Shown here: positions 13,016-24,300 of the stretch, one piece after another
How positions within the stretch are numbered: the stretch's first letter is position 1
Layout of the letters: every line of letters begins with the position of its first letter
Assembly: GCA_029465975.1 (NCBI GenBank)
Contig: CM055748.1
Span: 8,638,458 to 8,702,457 of the forward strand
Reading direction: 5' to 3'
Source: Dallia pectoralis
Lineage: Eukaryota; Chordata; Actinopteri; Esociformes; Umbridae
Length of the DNA: 64,000 nucleotides
Position numbers and translations under genes: made by a program
The notes under the pieces: generated by a model
Database searches by the model: none
The model's input: the letters and a program-made list of their open reading frames with translations, nothing else
What the model was told of the DNA's origin: nothing

Positions 13016-13187
13016 TGTTGGTTGGTTTTTCGGCGGAGCTGGTTTAGCATAAGCACTCATGTTTGTGGTATTCCCAGAGTATTTTTATTTGCATACGACA
13101 CTCCTTGCAAATCGCATGTCTCATATCCATCTCAGTTGTCCCCTCCTTGTTAAAAAATCAGAAAAAAGTCCAAACACTTGATTTAAA
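13016..13187 (-). repeat. BED-finger segment, duplicate 2
   Basis: Second direct copy of the 172-bp BED-finger segment, nearest the 5' side of the transposase reading direction. A 322-bp interval (12694-13015) separates it from the other copy. It carries the same stop and frameshift as duplicate 1, so both decayed before they were duplicated, or one was copied from the other. Confidence 0.85.
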
Positions 13188-13441
13188 CGCAGATGTGCAT
13201 TCCTGATTACTTTCTCTGATGCTGCCATGTTTATTTTATTTACATCCTGTATCTGCATTCTCATGCACGCTGAGCGTCACGTCACCCGGTGGACTAAATA
13301 AGCAATTTCTTTTATTCTACTACCAAAAAGTTGCAATTTAAATAGTAAAAGATCGATACTTGGCGTAACGATAAAGTATTGCCGTGGGAAATATTGCAAT
13401 ATTATGCTTTATAGATGTTTTCCCTCACCCCTAGATGATAC

Positions 13442-15250
13442 CCATATCCACACCTTAGAATGTGTCTCATATCTCAGCAGCAACACAACCCAGATGGAGT
13501 GTGGAGGGAGAGCTGGGGATTAGGGAAGATTTTCCTACATTTAATAAACATTCGAATGACTTGAGTTCAGAGGATAAACCTGGTCCAATAAGAAGCACAA
13601 GAAAGAGTCTCAGGAATGTGGAGCATCTGGCTTTAAGGTTGGCCTGTATCATTTAAAACAATAATTCCTATTTATTATCATCCCAATATGCAGCACAGTC
13701 CAATAAACACACCTTCAGTTTAGGACACTAGCAGCTAGTCTTGAGGGCTTAGCATTAACTTCATAAAATCCAATTGAAGTTATAATTAAAACAATTGGCT
13801 TAGATTTGTCCTGCACATTACATTTTTAACCTCATGTGAAGGATTAATAACACACACTTGTATATAACTTCACATGCAGTCACTGAATTACAGTACAATA
13901 TGTACTTCACACTCAAGTCATAACCGGGCCTCATATAATATTTTATTTTCTGGAACAATATTAATCACTTTTGTGTCCATTTTTGTTGGGTTTTTTTCCT
14001 ATGATATTACATTTTCCCCTTTTCTCTTTTTCCCCTAAACCGTGGCCACCCAAATTACTTTTTCCATAGTGACTCAATCCATCATAATCCAATTTTATTC
14101 TGCACCCGTTTTTACAGAGGGAACAAGGAAGAACACTCATAATATATCCCATTCCTCATATTCCAATAGAACTGACCCTTTCTTAGTAAAGATAATGCGT
14201 GCATTGACATCCCACAGATGAATCAGCCTCCTCCTAAATCCGCCATCTCAAGCAGAAAAATGAGGTTTTATCCTTAACAGGATTAGAAAGACAAAATGCA
14301 AAACAAATCGGAAAACACAATTAACAATATATTACGTGATATATTACGTTGTGGAATGACTGAATCGCTGGTACAGTGATAAAGCTATTCATTAAATGTT
14401 TGGGTAATCCATTTACGTCTATACATCAGTATCAGCCGTTTCGGCAAGTTGGATTTAATTAATGTGTGCAAACATGGGCGTTGGGATTCATCGTCGCTAC
14501 TACGGGTGTGAATTTCCTTCGACGTTTATACGTAAAAACCTGTGCATTACTGCAAGTTCAAGTAACAGGAATCATAAGGTTCCATGCATCTGTTCGAGCA
14601 AATCCGTTTTCGGAGAATTTTCAGAACAGATGTGACAGAATTCAACTAAGTCTGCAAAGCTGAGAATCGGAATCCAGTCATATAGCCTAGCAACAGCTTG
14701 CCGTTGAGACGGTTTTCGAAGAAACTATGTGGTACATCATCTGTGTCCAACCGAGATGCAGACAGTACATGGTTCCAGTGAAACAGGAGTCAGAGTCTGG
14801 GTTGAAGGCTTGAGCCATGGATTGTTTAGGGATTAGTCGGTAGGATTTATAGGCTTCACAGGAGAAATTAAACAAGGGGACAGCACCGTAGTGGGAACAC
14901 AGGAATCCGGGAGCAGTAAGAAAGTATAAATTCCCAGGATTGTATTCATTCCACCAAACAAGACGTTTTATTTTTTGCGAAATATTTAATATTCACGTTT
15001 TTATTGGACAAATTCAGGTATGTCCCCTCCCTGTTTGTTCTGTTGATGAAGGAGGGAGGAAACTACCTGAATGTACACTTGTGCTCTCAATTTCTCTCAC
15101 TCCTCCCTCCCGCTCTTAAACTCACTCTCGCTCTCTCTCTCTCTCGCTCTGTGTCACTCTAATTCTCTGAGCTGAATACACTTTTATTACAAAAGAAAGT
15201 AACCAGTTTGTAGTCACACTGCAGCTCTGTAGCAGTCAATAGGCGAGCTA
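13442..15250. other. Region upstream of esam, no gene recognised
   Basis: No exon could be supported. A CT-rich tract at about 15091-15150 lies just upstream of the candidate first exon of esam and could be part of its promoter or 5' UTR. No TATA box was identified with any confidence. Confidence 0.4.
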
Positions 15251-15260
15251 GATGACCTGA

Positions 15261-15327
15261 ATGTGTGTGTATTTAACCCTCTTGCTGAATGTGTGTGTGT
15301 TTTTGGGGACTGGGGGTTCAGACCCCT
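15261..15327 (+). CDS. esam: Candidate esam exon 1 (signal peptide), tentative
   Basis: An ATG at 15261 opens a frame reading MCVYLTLLLNVCVFLGTGG, a hydrophobic stretch with the look of a signal peptide. A GTAAAG donor after 15327 leaves one base in phase, which is the phase the next certain exon at 20305 needs (it starts with two bases of a codon). A rival is the stronger donor GTAAGT at 15538 at the end of a frame starting at 15455, also phase 1, but that frame has no hydrophobic segment. Transcript data would decide between them. Confidence 0.4.
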
Positions 15328-18300
15328 GTAAAGTATCAGTGGCCTATTTGGATTACGGATTTGTGACCCTTCTGTGTCACGTCACACGGAAAGGGTTTGT
15401 GTCCATGCGTCTGTGTTTTGTGGAGCGCTGCTTTTCTCTGTGTGTGGGACCGTAATGGCTGATCGGGAGGACTCAGATTGCAGGGATCAGTTGATCCAAC
15501 TTCAGATGACCAGCTCAGGGGACTGGCCGACACCCTGTAAGTGAGCTGGATTATTTACATACTCCATCATTCCATTCATTCAAATCGCCATTCATACTAC
15601 TACTTTCCCATAATCTTCTATTTTTATTTAATCCACCTTCATTTTATCACATGCCTTAATACTTTTGTTGAAGACATTTTGGTAAAACTTTGTTTTAATT
15701 GCTCTGCCTTATGTTTTAATTTTGTTCCTACGGCAATAAGGTTGTCTGTGGTTTTTCTTGGTATAGTTTATATTGTACACCTGGAATTTTATCCAGTTTG
15801 TCTGGAGATCAGTAAGAGATGACAACATAAAGCATATATATATATATCAACAAAAGTTCACAGACAGTGTTTAGAAAGTGCAAATAATATGTTTATTACA
15901 GTGACTTTGAACTATCTATATACTGAGTGTGATTCATTTTTTAAGTTTGTGTGATTTGTTACTGACTTTGATATTCATGTTTAGATCAGGCTTATTTGTC
16001 AGTGCTTTATGTTGTCACGGCAATTATGACTACAAGGCTGGAAGTTCAACGAAACTTCAAGTCAATACAGTACTGTGATTGAAGTAGTTAAAAAATATGT
16101 CATTCATGTAACGAGTGAGGACGATTGTCCTCCGGGGTTGTTTTAGTGGGTCACCTTTTTACTTTTGTTGGGTTGTTGTTATGATGCACACCAGTTTTCA
16201 GTTAGATACTCATGAGGGCTATTTTAGGTTGTTGATTTCCACTGTACTGTGCTTCACAATATTAAGTCACGGTTCTATGTAGAAATGTTGTTGCTGTTGA
16301 TACGTGCTGCTGTTTTTATGAATTTTATGAATACAAGTCGCTACACCACGCAATTTTTTCGCATGTTTTTCCGCCGTTCTCGGTTTTCTTTTTATACACT
16401 ACACCAAGCAATCGTGACAATTTGAATCAGTTTTTGCATCACCTAATTAACATATGGGCCTGGCCTACAGAAAAGAACAGTTTGTTTAATATGTCTTATG
16501 TTCTGTTGGGTATACAATAAAATTATTTACTGTCTTTTTTTTATAATACAAAAGATAAGATGAGTTGAAAAGATGAGTTAAAGAAAACCTCATATTAAAT
16601 CTCAATCCTAATATTGGTTATAAAAAAACAATTATATAATTACATAATCGTTTAGCCCTTGTATTTAGACCCATTATTTCGTATTTGTAGAAACGTTTTT
16701 GTCAGTCATCATAGTTTTAATTTTCTTGTGTATGTAGTTAGGCCTGCTACAGCTTTTCACTCTTGGATTTGGAGTTTCTCCCATTTTTCTTGTAGATTCT
16801 CAAAAGCTCTGTCACATCAGGTGACCTTTAGGTCCCCCCACTTACGTTCAATGGGGTTTAAGTCTGGGCACTGGCTGGGCCAGTTAAGGACATTTAAAGT
16901 AGGGATGCCAAGATTACTAAAGTAAGTCCACTTATTCAACTTTATAAATCCGTCAACTTCCGTTTCAGGCTGTCGATTAATCACTTACAGTATATGTTGA
17001 TCCTATTAGCCTACATATGTTCAAGCCAACACAACTGTCTCACGCGCATTACCTGAAACATTCTTAAGCCTGCAGGCAGTAGCAAATAGTGCCTCAAAAT
17101 ATTGGTAAAATAAAGTATGAAAAGTCATACCACGCCTTACTTCTTTCGACACTATCCAAAAACAATAACTTATACCTTATAAATACAAACATGTACTCTA
17201 AAAACTATTGTTTGAATAACCATACGATGGTTGGGATTTTGTCGATTGCTGAGGAGCAAGTTGATAGTCTAATTATATACTTGGGAACAAAAGAGCTGCG
17301 TTGTTGCCCCGTTTAAGATGTTATGTAACTCCTTTGACATCTGGCTACATGTAGTAGAAAAGGAACTTGCCTTATATTTATACTTTTATGATTATCTCGG
17401 AAAAAAACGAGGAACCTGCAATACTACAGATAGAATGTATTAAAAGAGAATTATACACAACACAAATGCCATCACAGTTTATGACATCACCGTTGGAACC
17501 AAGTAATTACAATAGTTAATTCTGTAAAAAAGGTTGGCCCGCTTCATTAGAGCTCAAACCTTCACAGAAAAAACTATGTTATTCCCAGTACTGGAATCAA
17601 CAGTCCAGAATCCACTGTGCATTTCCCTGCTGACAGAAAAATTTACAACCAGTTACAGTTTGACCAATAAAATTAATGTTGAGGTCCTAGGACGGATCCC
17701 TGAGGAACACCTCTGTTTACGTCTACACTATCCGACCTTACTCCATCCAGCACAATAGTTTGCATTCGGTCGGTAATATAGTTATGAAACCAAGAACATG
17801 CAGCAGGACTAAGGCCTATTAATGACAATTTCTTCAACACAATACCATGGTCAACTGTATCAAAGGCCTTAGACATGTCAATGAACAATGCAGCACAAGA
17901 TAATAATTGTTGAGGTCACCACTGTCGTACATCTACAGAGACAAGCTAACATTCATTTCCAATGAGAGCCAGCTGCACTCTTCGACTGTGGGTGGAGCTA
18001 CTGTCGTAGTGATGTATTCTCAGAGAGAGCGAGAGCAACATTTCAAAGTTGGGAAATGTTCAACTTTATGCTAATGCTAACTGCCAGCGAGCAAGCCGTG
18101 ACAGAGTTCGGCTATAACCAATGGCATGCTAGATGTTGTCTGAACCAGGAAGTCCCTTCTCGTTTCCACTAGCTATCTTAAAATTCACTTGCTAGCTAAA
18201 AACTAGAATGAGAGACTTATCATTGCGATGTCCGTTTTTTCTATTATTTATGATATTTAATTTAGAAAAATGGTTGCAAGGAAGAATGTTTCATAGATCG

Positions 18301-21300
18301 TTGGGATCATGTGTGAGTGGTACATTCTTAAAGTAAGACAAACTAGACCCCTGGGACTGATGAGATCCATCCAGAAATGCTAACCTCTTTGGGTGGCCAG
18401 GGCCTGTCTTGGTTGACACCTCTCTTCAACATTGTGTGGGATTAGGGGTCAGTACCAAAGGAGTGGCAGATCGGAGTGGTGGTTCCCCTGTTCAAAAAGG
18501 GAAATGTGTTTATTGTTGTAATGTCCTACTTTGTTTTATTGTAGCCTAGAGACAAAGTTAATACACTTTAAACTCCAGTTATGAACAACGTGGATAAAAG
18601 ATTTGCAACTGACATAAAAAATACATTAATCCTCAGGGCTAAAAATGGTGCACGTTTAAAAAAATGACAAAACTGAATGCGGCACCATAATTCGGAGGGC
18701 ATAATTGTATTTAACATCGAAAATTATATTTATTGCACAGCCCTAAAAAAAAGAGTGTCTATATACAGAATGTCAAAAGGTTGAAGTGTATCTAGCATGT
18801 TGGTAATTAGTGAGCACAGATTATACGACCGTGGTTCTGTGAAGTAGAATTTGAGCATGCCTGAGCAAATAGAGCAATTCAAGAGTGTAAACAGGTATGT
18901 CAGCAATGCAGGTGAGAAAGATCCAGTGTGCAAAATTAGGTGGGGTGGGTGAATACCAGATGACAGTTACCACGTACAGTGGTCAGACAAGAGTTCAGAC
19001 AGGAGTAGTTTGAAGGAATTTTTTTTGTAGTTTGTTCAATTCATTGGCGACTGAAAACTGGAAGGATTGGTGGCCAAAAGTTGTGCAGGCTTTCGGGGTG
19101 ACTAGGGCAATGGTGTAGACTGTGGGCGGGTAGAGCTATGGTGGCTAGAGAGCTTAGGTACAGCAGGGCTTTGCTTAGCAGAGACTTATATCTGTCGAAG
19201 GCTGATGACATGGCTGGTAATGTTACATTTACTTCAGTATTAGGCCTAATATGTAATCAACGGATAATGGTTTGAGATGAGTTTCCTCTCTTTCCAGATG
19301 AGTGCATGATTATTTATAAAGCTATACAATTCCAAAAAACATTTGCACACTCATGGATGTTTAGCTACAAATTGACCTACAATGTATTTTGACACTTTAT
19401 CAATTGCTGATGATGAATGCTATTTTTTTTTCAAATTTTCTGATAAAAGTCAGATGGACAAGAGCCAACTAACATAGTAAAAAAAGTAACAGTCACACAA
19501 AATGTTTGTGAAATACTATAATTCTTTTTTATATGCGATTAACCAAAAATATAATATTGACGCACAAAATAAAATAAATGTGTATTTTTTATTATTGTTG
19601 TCTTGTTTGTTTCTCCGAACCTCCATAAAATATTTACTTTTTTTGTAAAGGTGGTAGTATTTCAATCATTAATTTGTGAGATCTCTGACAGTCAACATTT
19701 TGTTCTGTCAGTACCTCTGTGCAGTCCATCTGAATGTTTCACACGTTACATAAAAGCCCACTTCAACAGCTGAAGGGGGATGAATTAAATCTTTATCCCC
19801 TATTAATCAAGGCACATGTCATTATTTTTCCTCTTGATCTCATTTTTGTGCTATGTCCTTCCCTTCCATTGATGTAATCTGGGCTTTCCAGGTTTTGGTC
19901 TAACCAGTGTTCGTGGTGTTTGGGGATTACACACATTGGATTGTGATAGTTGAACGTATACTAGCAGACTACAGATGTCTTTGATCATTACATCATGGTT
20001 CATTTCAATGGACTCCAACGTTTGACCATTTCATAACCCAATTCATAACTGTCTTGAACATTTGTCACACAACTGTATCTGACCAGACGTATTAATGACA
20101 TGACTGCACAGCATCTTGTTCCCTACCCCTTCTGTTATCCCTTCAATGTGATCAGATATTTATGGAGATAGTTTGTTATAAATGTAACTGATTATACTCA
20201 TTAGCATGAAGGGTAATGGATGAGAAGTGTCTGTGGAGATAGTGTCTGTTGAGGTAGTGTCTGTTGAGTTTTTGTCACGGTCTGTGTGTGTTTGCTGTGT
20301 CCAGGTGACTCCCAGCGAGTAGAGATTCCCAGGAAGGAGATGGAGGTGGTGGAGGGTCAGATGGTTGTTCTGGAGGCTTGGTACAGCCCCTCATCTGATA
20401 TTAGCAGGAACAGCATTATCTGGAACTTCATGGCCAATGAATCCAAGTTGGTATGTAAGCCTTCCTTAAACTTAATGCATGATTCAACAGACATTACAGT
20501 GTCTGGGATTGTTTCTCATCAACTTTTCCTTGTTGGGTTACATGCATTGGGTTGAACTCTTATGGTATTAAATGGACTTGATATACTAGAATGCCAGGGA
20601 GACGTTTACTCGATTGAATGCGTGTAGAAATAAAATATTTGTAATTTTCAAGCCGTAGAATATGTGTAATACATGTCAACCATTAGTAAAAAAATTCTGT
20701 AGTTTGCTATGAACTATAGGCGGTTGTTTACATAACTCTTCATTTATATATAATTACATTTATAAAAAGACTCCAGGCACTAGATTACTTTCGAAGGTAG
20801 CGTGCACCACATTTGCAAACAATAAACACTGGAGTTAAAATGTGAATACAACCGTGTCGGAACTATATGTAGTTTATGTGCTGGGCGCACATTTAAGGAG
20901 CCTTTGTTGGAAGTAACACACCATTGTGTATTTGTAGTGAGTAAGGTGACATTTATTAAAATACAAATTTTCTGTTTGGGAATTTAGCTTGTACTGTCTG
21001 AAAGAAGAAACGTTTGTTTTAAAAACTGGTAATTATGTTATGGCTGGGAGTCCCATTCTCAATGTTCGTATGGCCTTCTTTTAGTAATCCCAACGTCTCA
21101 TAGTCACTTTACGGTTCAGTGCATGGAGTAATTTTGCTGTTTTTCGCTCCGAAGGAGCTACTCCCTTTTGACATAAATTTGTACTGTATGTCAAGAAAAA
21201 CAGGTCACCATAGAAACAGTGCACTGAAACTACACTTGTAAGCCATTAAAAAATAAATAGGTAGAGGTTGGTTGCTTTGCTATCGGCTTTAGGGTTTAAT

Positions 21301-24300
21301 GTAGTGGAGTGAGTCAGGCGTTCAGTTTTATAGCTACAGGTAAATGCATGTCATCCTTGGCACAAATGGCGTGATCATGTCTTGTAGGTTTATGAGCCAT
21401 CTGAAGTGTGCAGGTCTCTCCGTCTCCAGTGATTACAATATTCTCAGTAGTATAACTGGTCGTTTCCTGTTCATTTCTTGTGCATCCAACACGTTGACTA
21501 TATAAACTAATTGTTCTCTTTCCATCTAATCCACCTAGAGCTTAACATGTGCCCTTGCTAGGAGATAATCAATGTTATTTCCATCATAATCTGTTGGCTC
21601 ATTGAATATGTCAGGATTATCTTTAAGGATGGTGATTTATGTTATACCTATAATCTGTGGCGCTGTCAGATCTCATAACTATAGTGTATACGTATATTTC
21701 AATGCTTTGATTTTCATTCAAAACAAACCATTGAGTCTTATCAAGTGTGGAAGAATGTGAACTCTTCAATGTGTATAAATGGCTAACATGTACAGTTAAG
21801 ATATGCAGGCCCTACTAGTAGGCCTCTGTAGCATAGAGTGTTAATCTGGTTTAAACTAATATCATGGTTTAAATCTATGGTTTTGCTCGCTGTTGGAACC
21901 GTTCTCAAACCTGTCCTTTGGAAACCCCTGTATTTTAATTGATTAAATGATTAATCAATGAATAATTTGAGTACCAGAGGACTTTTGTACAATATTTCCA
22001 GTTTTTTACCTGTCCGCACAGGTCATCTCCTATAGCAACGGCGAGCAAGGAATAGGTAATCCTGAGTTCAGACAGCGTGCTGGGTTCAGCAAGTCCATGC
22101 CCTCGGCCAACCTCTCAATCTACATCAACAACACCCAGGAGTCCGATTCTGGACGATACCTCTGCAATGTCCTCATCCATGGAGCTCCGGGACTCTCAGG
22201 AGAACTGCGCCTTAATGTCAAAGGTAACAACCTCAGAGATGCTGTGGGAAATCCAAAAGTGCTCTGTAACTTTTTCTCACATCTTTAACACATTGAGACA
22301 GTGTTGGTACATTTCCCTTTCCATTTTTGGGAATATAGTAACCTCACTGCATCGTAATGACTCTAGGAATTGCCCTTATAAGTCTATCAGGGGTGAATTA
22401 GCATGAAAGTGAATGCTGTCAATTGTCTTCTATTTTTAGTTTTTTCTTAACATGCCTTGCTCCATCTCTCACTTTCTCACATTCTCTTCCTCTCAGTCCC
22501 TCCTTCGCCACCAGTTTGCACAATAAGTGGGTCATCTGTTTTAAATGGCAATGTGACGCTGAGCTGTAAGTCCAGTTCGGGGAAACCCGCCCCTCTGTAC
22601 AAATGGACCAAGACGGCCCCCATGTCTGAGTTTTTCTTCTCCCCAATGCAAAGTGAGTACCTCTTTATTGCTAGTCCCGGTAAATAATAACTATTGCAAG
22701 CCTACCTATCCATTAAATCAGGGGAGGACAAATGTTTCAGCTCAGGGGCCACATCAGGACGTTGAAATTTAACAAAGGGCCACATTTGTTATGCAATTTG
22801 TTCATTCTTAAAGATAAGGGGTAATAATTAAAATGTATACACGTAACATATGTACTGAAGGTGTGTTATATCGAAATAACTTTAATTCAGATTCAGATAC
22901 ATTACAATTGGACTGCCAAGTTATTTTGTACTTCCTCTCAAAACTGTTTTAATACCTTCCGGGGGACTGATGGAATTGCCTTGAGGGCCGGATTCGGCCC
23001 GCGGGCCATAGTTTGCCCAACCCTGCATTAAATCAACAAAAACTGAGACTATCTATTGGAAACATGCACAATAATAACTGTATACAAATCTCAGCTATTC
23101 TGGGTTAACTTACTGCCATCACATAATAGTGTACAATACTAGTCAACACCATAATATCATTAATAGAAATCCTCATAATCTTCATGAGCAAGGTACACAG
23201 TACTGATCTCACTATGATAGGGAAACAGAACCAAACAGGTGAGATGGTGGGTGGGTTCGCACCCACACGCTAATAAGACCACTATGATAGGGAAACAGAA
23301 CCAAACAGGTGAGATGGTGGGTGGGTTCGCACCCACACGCTAATAAGACCACTATGATAGGGAAACAGAACCAAACAGGTGAGATGGTGGGTGGGTTCGC
23401 ACCCACACGCTAATAAGACCACTATGATAGGGAAACAGAACCAAACAGGTGAGATGGTGGGTGGGTTCGCACCCACACGCTAATAAGACCACTATGATAG
23501 GGAAACAGAACCAAACAGGTGAGATGGTGGGTGGGTTCGCACCCACACGCTAATAAGACCACTATGATAGGGAAACAGAACCAAACAGGTGAGATGGTGG
23601 GTGGGTTCGCACCCACACGCTAATAAGACCACTATGATAGGGAAACAGAACCAAACAGGTGAGATGGTGGGTGGGTTCGCACCCACACGCTAATAAGACC
23701 ACTATGATAGGGAAACAGAACCAAACAGGTGAGATGGTGGGTGGGTTCGCACCCACACGCTAATAAGACCACTATGATAGGGAAACAGAACCAAACAGGT
23801 GAGATGGTGGGTGGGTTCGCACCCACACGCTAATAAGACCACTATGATAGGGAAACAGAACCAAACAGGTGAGATGGTGGGTGGGTTCGCACCCACACGC
23901 TAATAAGACCACTATGATAGGGAAACAGAACCAAACAGGTGAGATGGTGGGTGGGTTCGCACCCACACGCTAATAAGACCACTATGATAGGGAAACAGAA
24001 CCAAACAGGTGAGATGGTGGGTGGGTTCGCACCCACACGCTAATAAGACCAGCAGACATCAGACTGCGTGAGTAACATCACCATTAAATTGTCAGTATGA
24101 AATCTGATGTTGTGATAGGAGCGGTCCCCAGTGTCAGCTGATACGTTGCTGACCAATGACCACTCAATGACCACTCCTTTTTGAACTGGCCATGCTATTT
24201 TAGTTGCATACCTCAACATAAGATGAAAACATCCTTTCAATTGAATAACCACTATTGTTTAAGATTCAGCGATTGAGTTTGTAGTTTACCATTTATGCAT

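Larger units (their letters stand above)
11983..13433 (-). mobile_element. hAT (ZBED-type) transposon, internally rearranged
   Basis: A 1451-bp element with ends TAGGGGTGGGAATCA and TCCCTCACCCCTA, flanked by a perfect 8-bp target duplication GATGATAC (11975-11982 and 13434-13441). The minus strand carries transposase pieces: a BED zinc finger in two direct copies (13016-13187 and 12522-12693) and a further segment with CKDLRPYSVVENEGF at 12340-12485. The C-terminal catalytic and dimerisation region is missing. A 30-bp tandem array lies just inside the left end. The 8-bp duplication, the end sequence and the BED finger agree on hAT. Confidence 0.85.
15541..20304. other. Putative esam intron 1, with transposon remnants
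   Basis: If exon 1 is at 15.3 kb this whole stretch is intron. It holds a short transposon-like piece at 16750-16925 and two reverse-transcriptase remnants at 17672-17915 and 18345-18510. No other coding sequence was found. Confidence 0.45.

Noticed and set aside
23211..24050. Possible CRISPR-like array
   Set aside because: The units are contiguous 70-bp tandem copies with no variable spacers, inside an intron of a vertebrate gene.
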